DNA from: Spirochaetota bacterium
Lineage (GTDB): Bacteria; Spirochaetota; Spirochaetia; SZUA-6
DNA: 16,344 bases
Assembly (NCBI GenBank): GCA_003641675.1
Contig: QNBI01000003.1
Location: forward strand, 1-16,344
Reading direction: 5' to 3'
Shown here: piece by piece, positions 1 to 9,537 of the stretch
Layout of the letters: the number at the start of each line of letters is the position of its first letter
Numbering within the stretch: position 1 is the first letter of the stretch
Position numbers and translations under genes: made by a program
The notes under the pieces: generated by a model
Told to the model about the DNA's origin: nothing
Databases searched by the model: none
What the model saw: the letters and a program-made list of their open reading frames with translations, nothing else

Positions 1-420
1 AATAAAAATATGCCCGCCGGGAAAAGGCTAATAAAGATTTACAGAGAAATAAAAAAAATAATTGCACAATACCTTCCCGACGAAGCGGCAATAGAAACGT
101 TGTATTTTACAAAAAATTCAAAATCGGCTATGCCGGTTGCTCAGGCGAGAGGGGTTATTATCTTTACCCTAGCAGAAGGAGAGGTGGACTATTATGAGTA
201 TTCACCCCTGCAGATAAAACTTGCAGTTGTCGGCAACGGGAAAGCGGAAAAAAGACAGGTTCAGGAAATGGTAAAGCTAATCTGCAAACTGCCGGAAATT
301 CCGGAACCAGATCATGCTTCCGACGCTCTTGCCATAGCAATATGCCATGCCAATTATTCCTTTAGGAATAAGCAGAACAAACAATCAAACAGTCAAAGCT
401 GGAATATAAAGCAAAAATAA
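1..420 (+). CDS. ruvC: RuvC, Holliday-junction resolvase (5' end missing)
   Basis: This is the C-terminal ~80% of RuvC, the dimeric endonuclease that cuts Holliday junctions in concert with RuvAB. The frame is open from base 1, so the ATG at 10 is internal: PAGKRL is the family segment that precedes the first long helix. About 30 N-terminal residues, including the first catalytic Asp, lie off the left edge. The second catalytic acid is the Glu of AAIETLYF (codon 94-96). The last pair sits in PDHASDALAIAICH as His (313-315) and Asp (322-324). A His at that position is also found in other RuvC proteins such as that of Thermus, so the site looks complete. The tail after the last helix is Asn/Gln/Lys-rich. 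ruvA follows 18 bases downstream, giving a ruvC-ruvA-ruvB order. Confidence 0.95.
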   Translation, partial: NKNMPAGKRLIKIYREIKKIIAQYLPDEAAIETLYFTKNSKSAMPVAQARGVIIFTLAEGEVDYYEYSPLQIKLAVVGNGKAEKRQVQEMVKLICKLPEIPEPDHASDALAIAICHANYSFRNKQNKQSNSQSWNIKQK

Positions 421-427
421 TATTAAT

Positions 428-433
428 GGGAGG
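428..433 (+). promoter_or_regulatory. Shine-Dalgarno site fixing the TTG start of ruvA
   Basis: GGGAGG lies 5 bases before a TTG codon at 439. There is no ATG or GTG nearby in frame, and the protein starting here aligns with the usual RuvA N-terminus, so TTG is the likely start. Confidence 0.75.
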
Positions 434-438
434 CATTT

Positions 439-1035
439 TTGTTTAACAGTATTTCAGGGATAGTTACAGGCAAAACTAAAGAGAAAATCTTTCTACAGAC
501 AAATGGTATAGAATGGGATATACTTACAACAGAAAAGTCGCTAAACAAGTTACCGGAAACAGGTGAAAAGGCAAAAGTTTTTACGTATCTGCACCACAGG
601 GAAGATCAGCTAAAACTGTTCGGATTTTCTACCTCCGGAGAGAGAGATCTGTTTTTTGATTTAATTAAGGTAGAGGGTCTAGGGCCAAAACTTGCAGTTA
701 AAATACTTTCCAGGATAGAGGTGGAAGCCTTTATAGAGGCACTGGATACAGACGATATTGAAACACTTTCATCTATACCCGGACTTGGAAAGAAAACAGC
801 ACAGAAAATAATATTAAAGTTAAAGGGGAAATTGCATATTACAGTACAACCATGGCAGGCTGCAGAAGAAGATATTGTAAAAGCTTTAACAGGTATGGGA
901 TTTGATAAAAAAATCTCAAGAAATGCCGTAAAAAGAGCCCTAAAAGGAATTAAAGCAAATACCCTAAACAAAGACGAACTTGAAAAAGAGCTTTTTACAC
1001 GAGCTATAGCAATAGCCGGAGGCAAGGAAATTTAA
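439..1035 (+). CDS. ruvA: RuvA, Holliday-junction branch-migration DNA-binding subunit
   Basis: RuvA forms tetramers that hold the four-way junction open and load RuvB motors. The 198-residue length is typical. Domain I is an OB fold (about 1-65) and carries the acidic pin residues in REDQLKLFGF (Glu55, Asp56), which separate the strands at the crossover. Domain II holds two helix-hairpin-helix motifs, KVEGLGPKLAVKIL near 77-90 and LSSIPGLGKKTAQKII near 110-125. A short linker leads to domain III (about 143-198, DIVKALTGMGFDKK), which contacts RuvB. The gene starts with TTG behind a strong Shine-Dalgarno site and ends 6 bases before ruvB, so the two are almost certainly co-transcribed. Confidence 0.97.
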   Translation: MFNSISGIVTGKTKEKIFLQTNGIEWDILTTEKSLNKLPETGEKAKVFTYLHHREDQLKLFGFSTSGERDLFFDLIKVEGLGPKLAVKILSRIEVEAFIEALDTDDIETLSSIPGLGKKTAQKIILKLKGKLHITVQPWQAAEEDIVKALTGMGFDKKISRNAVKRALKGIKANTLNKDELEKELFTRAIAIAGGKEI

Positions 1036-1041
1036 ATTTCG

Positions 1042-2085
1042 ATGAGTGATAAAGCAAAAGAAGAGGATAAAAGAATAAACAGCCCTGTTTACAATGATTC
1101 GGAGGATGTGGAAGAAACAACACTTCGGCCCAAATATTTAAAGGAATTTGTAGGTCAGGATAAGCTAAAGGAAAACTTAAGTGTTTTCATAACAGCATCC
1201 AAACAGAGAAACGAGAGTCTTGACCATGTTTTTTTTAGCGGGCCTCCAGGTTTGGGGAAAACAACACTTGCAGGGATTATCGCCAATGAAATGGGGGTCC
1301 AGTTTCGAGCAACCTCTGCGCCGGCTCTTGAAAAGCCCGGCGATCTTGCAGCAATTCTCACCTCCATAGGTGAAAAGAATATCTTTTTTATTGATGAAAT
1401 ACACAGATTAAAAGCTGTTGTAGAGGAAATGCTCTATTCTGCTATGGAAGATTTTGAAATTGATGTAGTAATAGGGCAGGGGCCAGGCGCCAGATCCATT
1501 AAAATACCTATTGCCCCTTTCACTCTTGTTGGAGCGACCACAAAAGCAGGTCTTGTTTCCAGCCCTCTCTACTCGCGTTTTGGCATAACTGCAAGATTAA
1601 ATTTCTATACATTAAAAGATATAAAAAGAATTATATACCGTTCTGCAAAAATATTAAATGTTAGTATAGATGAAAAGTCGGCCTCTCTTATTGCTAAGTG
1701 TTCACGTGGAACCCCGCGTGTAGCAAATCGTCTTTTACGAAGAATGAGGGATTTCGCCCAGGTCTGGGGAAACGGAGAAATAAATACAGCTATTGTTTCA
1801 CGGGGCCTAAAATCACTTGAAATTGACAAGGCAGGCCTGGACAGACTGGACCGCGATATTCTTAAAACGATAATTCAAAAATATAATGGTGGACCGGTAG
1901 GCTCTGAAACCCTTGCTATTTCTATCGGAGAAGCGGTGGATACTCTGGAAGATGTGTATGAGCCGTATTTAATACAGATAGGTTACTTAAAAAGAACACC
2001 CCGTGGGAGAATGGCGACAGAACATGCCTACAATCATCTTGGGATGGATATCCTTAAAGACAGAGAACAGGGGTCGCTTTTTTAA
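1042..2085 (+). CDS. ruvB: RuvB, Holliday-junction branch-migration ATPase
   Basis: RuvB is the hexameric AAA+ motor that pumps DNA through RuvA-bound junctions. Visible motifs are Walker A GPPGLGKT (67-74), Walker B FFIDEIH (115-121), the RuvA-binding beta-hairpin region near 144-155, sensor 1 in GATTKAG (164-170), the arginine finger in YSRFG (Arg179) and sensor 2 in GTPRVANR (Arg226). The C-terminal winged helix includes TPRGRMAT. At 347 residues it is of normal length, with a lysine- and acid-rich N-terminal extension before the conserved [12 protein letters not shown]. The start lies 6 bases after the ruvA stop; AAGGAAA at 1024-1030 is a weak ribosome site, so translation may be partly coupled to ruvA. 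Confidence 0.98.
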   Translation: MSDKAKEEDKRINSPVYNDSEDVEETTLRPKYLKEFVGQDKLKENLSVFITASKQRNESLDHVFFSGPPGLGKTTLAGIIANEMGVQFRATSAPALEKPGDLAAILTSIGEKNIFFIDEIHRLKAVVEEMLYSAMEDFEIDVVIGQGPGARSIKIPIAPFTLVGATTKAGLVSSPLYSRFGITARLNFYTLKDIKRIIYRSAKILNVSIDEKSASLIAKCSRGTPRVANRLLRRMRDFAQVWGNGEINTAIVSRGLKSLEIDKAGLDRLDRDILKTIIQKYNGGPVGSETLAISIGEAVDTLEDVYEPYLIQIGYLKRTPRGRMATEHAYNHLGMDILKDREQGSLF

Positions 2086-2128
2086 CTATCTCTATTTTTT
2101 ATCTATTAAAACATCCGGAAACGAATAA

Positions 2129-3199
2129 ATGAAAACAAGTGAATTTAATTTTAATCTGCCAAAGGAATTAATAGCACAAGAACCTGCCGAAAAAAGAGGC
2201 ACTTCCCGCCTTATGATACTTAAAAGGGAAAATGGTGAAATTGTCCATTCCTCCATTCCAGAACTACCCAAATGGATAAAACCGGAAAGCCTTATAGTCT
2301 TTAATAATACAAGAGTACGAAAAGCAAGGATTTTCGGAAATACAATTAACAATAACTTCCCGCAGATCATGCATACAGATGGACAGACGGATATAAAAAA
2401 TGGTGGAAAGGTTGAGTTTATTCTTCTTGAAAGAAAAAGTCTTTATACATGGAGATCGATAACCAGTAAGAGTAAAAAGCAGAAAATTGGGAAAAAATAC
2501 ATTTTTCCGGGCGGCGTAATCGGGGAAATTACTGCTATTGAGAATAAAACTGAAAAAATCGTACACTTTAATAGACCTATAGATGACAAATATCTTAATA
2601 TTTACGGACATATGCCACTGCCACCTTATATTAAAAGACCGGATAATAAAGAGGATGAAAAAAGATACCAGACAGTATATTCCAAATACTACGGTTCATC
2701 CGCAGCTCCAACTGCAGGTCTTCATTTTACATGGAATATTATAGATAAGTTAAAAAAAAAGGGTTCAGAAATCGCCTATATAGACCTCTCCGTTGGGCTT
2801 GGTACATTTACTCCCATTAGAAGCGAAAATATAAAAGATCACCATATGCACAATGAAAGATATAATATTCCTTTAGAAACAGCAAAAAAGGTGAACAGCG
2901 CAATTAAAGAAAACAGAGATATTATCGCTGTCGGAACTACCGTTGTCCGGGCTTTGGAATCCGCCTGGGTTAAAGATAAAATTATACCGGGGAGAAATGA
3001 AACTGATATATTTATATATCCCGGATACAGATTTAATGTTGTTAATAAACTTTTTACAAATTTTCATACCCCGGAATCATCTTTAATTGTTCTTGTGAGC
3101 GCCTTTGCGGGAATAGATAATATTCGTCTTGCATACCGAACTGCTATCGAAAAAGAATACCGTTTTTTTTCATATGGCGATGCGATGTTTATTCTTTAA
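2129..3199 (+). CDS. queA: QueA, S-adenosylmethionine:tRNA ribosyltransferase-isomerase
   Basis: QueA moves the ribosyl part of SAM onto preQ1 in the wobble position of tRNA with GUN anticodons and isomerises it to epoxyqueuosine. The signature stretches are all present: an N-terminal LPKELIAQEPAEKRGTSRLM (11-30), FNNTRVRKARIFG (58-70), GHMPLPPYIKRPD (160-172), YQTVYSK (180-186), GSSAAPTAGLHFT (189-201), VGLGTFTPI (222-230) and the MHNERY stretch near 240. The 356-residue length is slightly above usual because about 15-20 extra residues (near 71-92) lie between RIFG and GGKVEF. The Shine-Dalgarno site is weak. Placement behind ruvAB is common in bacteria. The gene converges on a minus-strand gene 27 bases away, with no obvious terminator between them. 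Confidence 0.97.
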   Translation: MKTSEFNFNLPKELIAQEPAEKRGTSRLMILKRENGEIVHSSIPELPKWIKPESLIVFNNTRVRKARIFGNTINNNFPQIMHTDGQTDIKNGGKVEFILLERKSLYTWRSITSKSKKQKIGKKYIFPGGVIGEITAIENKTEKIVHFNRPIDDKYLNIYGHMPLPPYIKRPDNKEDEKRYQTVYSKYYGSSAAPTAGLHFTWNIIDKLKKKGSEIAYIDLSVGLGTFTPIRSENIKDHHMHNERYNIPLETAKKVNSAIKENRDIIAVGTTVVRALESAWVKDKIIPGRNETDIFIYPGYRFNVVNKLFTNFHTPESSLIVLVSAFAGIDNIRLAYRTAIEKEYRFFSYGDAMFIL

Positions 3200-3226
3200 C
3201 GACGCTTAGATGTATATTCTAGATAT

Positions 3227-3829
3227 TTAATATGTGTTCTTATCCATCTTTTTAAAGTCTTCCCTTACACGTTCCAGCCTGGCAAGATGTTCACCTATGA
3301 TATCGTTATAATCCAGAAGCCCCGTTTCTATTCTGTAATTCTCATCTTCCCAGTTCTGTACTTCCGGCAGGTTTATATATCGCATGTCCCAGGCCTTATC
3401 TGCCCATTCTAAAACCTCTTTCCAGTAATCCAAAGCTACAAGGTATGCTTTTTCTGCTTTTTTTAGACTATCAAGATTTGCATATTTCCAGGGGTAATTG
3501 TAGAAATAGGCATTCATCTTATCGTACTTACTGCCGAGGGTAAGATATTGCTCTATAAGTTTAAGATTTAAATGCATTTTAAACAAATAACGATAGCGTT
3601 CCCATTGGCTTTTATCGGATATCTTTGCAAGTGCATACAGAGGATTTGCAAAATCCGACTTTAGTGCTTGTTCAAGGTAGAAGATATTTTCCATAGAATC
3701 ATCCGGGTACTGGTAAAAATGCAGATGGTACAGTTTATAGTACTGTTCCGCATATAGAATTCTCCAGGAGAATAAAAACGAAATAGGAATTAAAGAAAAA
3801 AGTATAATAAGCAGTAGTATACGCTTCAC
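3227..3829 (-). CDS. Unrecognised membrane-anchored protein, helix-rich and aromatic-rich
   Basis: I do not recognise this 200-residue protein. It opens with MKR and one hydrophobic segment (about 3-22) without a lipobox Cys, so it is either a signal anchor or a signal peptide; the rest would then lie in the periplasm. The remainder is mostly helical and unusually rich in Tyr and Trp. Segments such as YLEQALKSDFANPLYALAKI (51-70) and KKAEKAYLVALDYWKEVLEW (123-142) resemble loose TPR-like helix pairs, but this is only an impression. The start is GTG with no visible ribosome site. It is the last gene of the minus-strand run, 85 bases after thymidylate kinase. The mix of anchor and TPR-like body fits a lineage-specific envelope protein; no function is assigned. 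Confidence 0.75.
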   Translation of the reverse strand: MKRILLLIILFSLIPISFLFSWRILYAEQYYKLYHLHFYQYPDDSMENIFYLEQALKSDFANPLYALAKISDKSQWERYRYLFKMHLNLKLIEQYLTLGSKYDKMNAYFYNYPWKYANLDSLKKAEKAYLVALDYWKEVLEWADKAWDMRYINLPEVQNWEDENYRIETGLLDYNDIIGEHLARLERVREDFKKMDKNTY

Positions 3830-3914
3830 TATAATAGTATCGGCTTTTAATTTTTATCTTTAAAATCGTATGCCAAGAAGATATTCTATCCTTATATTAA
3901 ACTTCTGTATTAAT

Positions 3915-4637
3915 TTAAACCTGTCTGTTTTTTAATCTGTCTTTTAATCTATCTTTTAAAATGATATCCATTATAGAGTTGTGAATAGCTTTTATAGGCC
4001 GATCTCCCTTTACTGTTATTATTTTCATTCTGCTCATAGAAAAAAGCTTAAAAATATTTGCATAGTTTTTACGGACTTTTTCCTGAAATACTTTAATATC
4101 AAAAAGCTCATTTCCCGGCCGTTTATTAATCCGCTCTTGAGAAATCATAACAGGCGTATCTATGTAGATTAAATACTCCGGAAGAGGGAAACGGGAATTT
4201 AAAGAAAAAACAAAATTAAAACCGCAATCAACAGACTGATACGCAAGGCTGGAAAAAAGATACCTGTCGCAAATTACAAGCTCTTTTTTATCTAGATGAT
4301 CTATAATTCCGTAGTCCTTTCTATATATATGTTCATTTCTGTCCGCTGCGAAAAGAAAAGCAATGGTATCCCGGTTTGCTTTTGTCTTTTTATGGAGTAT
4401 ATTTCTTATAAGACTTCCAATCTCAAAATCTGTAGGCTCAAAGGTGCAAAGATGTGGGATGTTACGTACTGAAAGCTCCTTATCGAGAAGCTTAAGCTGA
4501 GTTGTTGTACCGGCGCCATCGAGACCTTCAATTACAAAGAAGTTTTTAAGAATCTCCCTGTCTATATTAATATTAGAATATTCTGTATTCTCATTAAACA
4601 TATTATCAAGCTCATTATTAAACTCTTCGCTTGCCAT
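3915..4637 (-). CDS. tmk: Thymidylate kinase (dTMP kinase) with altered P-loop
   Basis: Thymidylate kinase phosphorylates dTMP to dTDP with ATP for DNA synthesis. Family marks are FFVIEGLDGAG (33-43), the FEPTD dTMP-site stretch (66-70), CDRYLFSSLAYQ (123-134, the DRY motif) and a lid-like ERINKRPGNELFD (168-180). The Walker A motif should read GxxGxGKT/S, but here it is GLDGAGTTTQ (38-47), so Thr44 stands where the lysine belongs; the codon on the minus strand is ACA. All other motifs are intact, which argues against simple decay. The protein has a ~30-residue acidic N-terminal extension and a C-terminus made of a short repeated unit (DRLK, DRLK, NRQ). A GAGG element 13 bases before the ATG is a distant ribosome site. 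The gene lies 29 bases after the dehydrogenase gene and is probably co-transcribed with it. Confidence 0.92.
   Translation of the reverse strand: MASEEFNNELDNMFNENTEYSNINIDREILKNFFVIEGLDGAGTTTQLKLLDKELSVRNIPHLCTFEPTDFEIGSLIRNILHKKTKANRDTIAFLFAADRNEHIYRKDYGIIDHLDKKELVICDRYLFSSLAYQSVDCGFNFVFSLNSRFPLPEYLIYIDTPVMISQERINKRPGNELFDIKVFQEKVRKNYANIFKLFSMSRMKIITVKGDRPIKAIHNSIMDIILKDRLKDRLKNRQV
3930..3953. repeat. 12-base tandem repeat at the 3' end of tmk
   Basis: Two adjacent units, TTTTAATCTGTC and TTTTAATCTATC, differ at one base. A third partial unit begins at 3954. The period is four codons, so the repeat keeps the frame and spells the repeating DRLK tail of the kinase. It looks like slippage expansion in a tolerant C-terminus. 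Confidence 0.8.
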
Positions 4638-4666
4638 ATTATATTTTAAACCTCATTTATTTTAAA

Positions 4667-7026
<2,360 letters not shown>

Positions 7027-7064
7027 CTAAATATTTCGTTTAGGTTGTATAGAATGTAGTTTAA

Positions 7065-8096
7065 TTGAAAACTATTTATTTAATTTAATAGTTAATTTTA
7101 ATAATTATTGTTTCAGTTTTGGCGACAGGAGCGGTATTTGCTCAGACAGATTTTGAATATGATCAAATTAGCACTTCTTTTCAATAATTTGCAGATGCTG
7201 TTGCTTGCTCCAATACTACCCTTTAATGCAGCAATCGGGCTAAATTGGTTATGCCTATAGGGCAACTCATGGCTGTCCCGCCCCACTTCGGTTTTGGAGT
7301 TTCTGTAGGTGTCAAAACAATTCCCTTTACTTCCATGAAGACAGTTTTGGATGCATTTTCTATAACACTTCCTCAAGAACTTAGTTTTATTAACGATTAT
7401 GGATTCGCTTTTCCAGCCTATACTGCAGATTTAAGAATTGGAGGTTTTATCCTGCCCTTTGATGTCGGGCTAAAATTCGGCTATCTGCCGAAGAACCTTG
7501 TTAAAGACCTTCCTGTTAACCTCGACTATCTATTCGTAGGAGCCGATCTAAGATATGCGGTACTAAAAGAACACCTTTTTATTCCTGCTGTTTCTGTCGG
7601 AGTAGGGTACAGTTATTTAAAAGGCGGAGTAGGTGTACCGGGACTTTTAGGGGTAGATATAACTCTTTCAAGTTTCGAAGTACCAAATACTTCCGGCGAT
7701 ACAGATACTCACAATATAAGCCTAACCGATCCATCTTTGAGTTTTAACTGGCAGACTCAGATTATAGATTTTAAAGCACAGGTAAGTAAAAGTCTGTTAA
7801 TCATTACCCCGTATGCAGGGCTCGGAGCATCCTACGGCATATCCAATGCAGGAGGCGGATTAACAACAAAACTATTACTCGATGGAACAGAAATTACTGA
7901 CCAGCAAATTCAAGACATAAATAACGCATTCACTGCAGCAGGCAAAACTCCCCCGGATCTATCTGCGCAGGGGATTATTGTAAGCAAGGATGTTCAGGGT
8001 TTTTCCGTACGTGCATACGGCGGACTTTCTCTTAATCTTTTAATATTAAGATTGGACTTCACTGCAATGTACAACTTTAGATTATTCTTTTTTTAA
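7065..8096 (+). pseudogene. Outer-membrane beta-barrel protein gene with a broken 5' end
   Basis: From 7245 a frame stays open for 283 codons and ends in YNFRLFFF, a terminal-Phe barrel signal. Its body is made of alternating Gly- and aromatic-rich strands (HFGFGVSVGV, FDVGLKFGYL, ISVGVGYSYL-like segments) typical of a porin-like barrel of spirochaetes. The protein needs a signal peptide, and one is readable in the same frame upstream: LILIIIVSVLATGAVFAQ (7092-7145). That frame is interrupted by TAA at 7086, TAG at 7089, TAA at 7185 and TAA at 7224. Between about 7205 and 7248 the sensible reading (LPFNAAIGLNW, 7216-7248) is in the next frame, returning to the first by 7251. No ribosome site precedes the TTG at 7245; ATG 7269 has only a weak AGGG. 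The gene is probably not secreted as it stands. Sequencing error is a real alternative. Confidence 0.7.
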
Positions 8097-8122
8097 TTTA
8101 TATTAAAAATAAAAAATGCTAT

Positions 8123-8126
8123 AGGA
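8123..8126 (+). promoter_or_regulatory. Ribosome site choosing the AlaX start
   Basis: AGGA lies 6 bases before the ATG at 8133 and abuts the ATG at 8127. The second ATG, giving MTERVYQQ, is therefore the likelier start. Confidence 0.6.
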
Positions 8127-8132
8127 ATGCAA

Positions 8133-9389
8133 ATGACAGAAAGAGTCTATCAACAGAACAGCTATAATTATGAAACAGAGGCAAAAATAGTTAAAATTGA
8201 TAATAATAGAGTTATTCTTGACAGAACAATATTCTATCCGACTTCAGGAGGGCAATCTGCAGATACTGGTAATATAGACAATTATAGAGTAATAGATGTC
8301 AAAAACGAAGATAATGAAATTGTTCACATCATCGATAGGCCTTTTAAACTGCCCGAAAATAATGAAGAGTTAGGTAAAGTTCATCTAAAAATAGACTGGG
8401 AACACCGTTACGACAACATGCAGCAGCATACAGGTCAGCATCTTCTTTCGGCAGTTCTATTGAAATTGTTGCATGCAGAAACTGTCTCCTCTCATCTTGG
8501 AACAAATTATAATACTGTTGATGTATCTGTTCCAATGGAACTTAACGATGAAGCTATAAATAAAATCGAATTGTATGCAAATTCTCTTATATACAACCGA
8601 ATACCTGTTAAATCATATTTTCCTTCCAGTAATGAGTTAAACAGCCTGATCTTGAGAAGAAAACCCAAGGTTAAAGAAAATATAAGAGTAGTTGAAATAG
8701 AGGGTACAGATATTACCCCCTGCGGAGGAACGCATCTGTCCAACACAGTAGAAATAACAATTCTTAAAATTATTAAGGCGGAAAAGTATAAGGGTATGTA
8801 CAGAATATATTTTTTATGCGGGAGAAAAGCATCTCTCCACTATCTGGAAAACTATCGTACTCTTGTACAAACAGCTGACTTCTTATCAGTGCCTTTGAAA
8901 GAGGTTCCTCTTAGAACAAAAAACCTCATGGATAAATCTATAGATCAGTCCAAATTAATAAACTCACTAAAAGGAAAGCTGGCAGAATTTAAAATAGATA
9001 CAATTTTAAAGAATATGCTAAAAATAAATACTTTTTATTTTTTGTATGATGTTAATAACATTGAAAGCAACAACGATGAAACGCTTTTTCTTGAACAAAA
9101 GGATATCCTTAAACATCTTAAAAAATTACCTGCAAAAAGTATCCTTCTTTTTTTAGAAATTAACAGAAAAAAATTACCTGCAAAAATGACTTTATCAATA
9201 AAAACATTTCCTTCAAATAGTAATCAAAAAATTAGCGCCCTTTATATTCTTGACAATATTATTTCAAAGTATAATGGAAAAGGTGGCGGGTCAAAAAAAT
9301 ACGCCCGAGGAATAATAACAATAAAAAACGACACTCCAAGCCCGGAAATGATTTTAAAAACCATTGAAAATATTTTAAGAAAGCAATAA
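8133..9389 (+). CDS. alaX: AlaX-type alanyl-tRNA editing protein, long form
   Basis: AlaX proteins are free-standing relatives of the alanyl-tRNA synthetase editing domain that hydrolyse mischarged Ser-tRNA(Ala) (some also Gly-tRNA). At 418 residues this is the long form. The N-terminal part carries the Gly-rich YPTSGGQSADTG (about 35-46). The zinc-binding editing core has HTGQH (His99, His103) and CGGTH (Cys197, His201). The C-terminal half is a divergent C-Ala/DHHA1-like region that ends with GKGGGSKKYARG (about 382-393), the family Gly-rich signature. All four zinc ligands are present, so it should be active. It follows the barrel gene by 36 bases. An in-frame short duplication lies near residues 330-351. 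Confidence 0.94.
   Translation: MTERVYQQNSYNYETEAKIVKIDNNRVILDRTIFYPTSGGQSADTGNIDNYRVIDVKNEDNEIVHIIDRPFKLPENNEELGKVHLKIDWEHRYDNMQQHTGQHLLSAVLLKLLHAETVSSHLGTNYNTVDVSVPMELNDEAINKIELYANSLIYNRIPVKSYFPSSNELNSLILRRKPKVKENIRVVEIEGTDITPCGGTHLSNTVEITILKIIKAEKYKGMYRIYFLCGRKASLHYLENYRTLVQTADFLSVPLKEVPLRTKNLMDKSIDQSKLINSLKGKLAEFKIDTILKNMLKINTFYFLYDVNNIESNNDETLFLEQKDILKHLKKLPAKSILLFLEINRKKLPAKMTLSIKTFPSNSNQKISALYILDNIISKYNGKGGGSKKYARGIITIKNDTPSPEMILKTIENILRKQ
9120..9186. repeat. In-frame 19-base direct repeat inside alaX
   Basis: The same 19 bases, six A, TTACCTGC and five A, occur at 9120-9138 and 9168-9186. The offset is 48 bases (16 codons), so both copies read KLPAK in the same frame. The sequence between the copies is not repeated, so this is either convergence in A-rich DNA or an old partial duplication. 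Confidence 0.75.
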
Positions 9390-9537
9390 TTGTATATTAT
9401 TAGATACATGATGAGATATTATGTAATCTTTATTTTTCTTTTTTTATCCGTATTTACCTTGCAACAACAACTATACTATATTAAATATTAATGATAATAT
9501 TTTCTCTAACTTAAGTAAGACAATAGGAGTTTTTTAT

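Noticed and set aside
3200..3226. The convergent gap between queA and the minus-strand run, checked for a two-way terminator.
   Set aside because: No GC-containing stem or T-run; only a loose ATATTCTAGATAT near-palindrome.
3870..3905. TTGGCA on the minus strand before the aromatic-rich protein gene, considered as an internal promoter.
   Set aside because: No -10 element at acceptable spacing; the best is a weak TAAAAA at 14 bases.
7027..7043. Short inverted repeat CTAAA / TTTAG in the divergent region, considered as an operator for the GH4 operon.
   Set aside because: Five-base arms without extension are not distinguishable from chance.
7070..7093. Inverted repeat AACTATT / AATAGTT with a 10-base loop, upstream of the barrel gene.
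   Set aside because: Only A/T-rich 7-base arms, and it lies where the broken signal-peptide coding sequence should be; no evidence that it is an operator.
9403..9448. A weak stem, GATACAT with ATGTAATC, followed by a T-rich run after alaX, considered as a terminator.
   Set aside because: The stem is short, bulged and nearly all A/T, and the T-run is interrupted; too weak to call.
9459..9487. TTGCAA, 17 bases, TAAATA before the lipoprotein gene, considered as its promoter.
   Set aside because: The -10 element matches at only three positions and many such pairs occur in AT-rich DNA.
9408..9491. A 27-codon frame for a small hydrophobic peptide (MMRYYVIFIFLFLSVF...) between alaX and the lipoprotein gene.
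   Set aside because: No ribosome site, very AT-rich DNA in which Phe/Leu/Ile runs arise by chance, and no neighbour that suggests a role.
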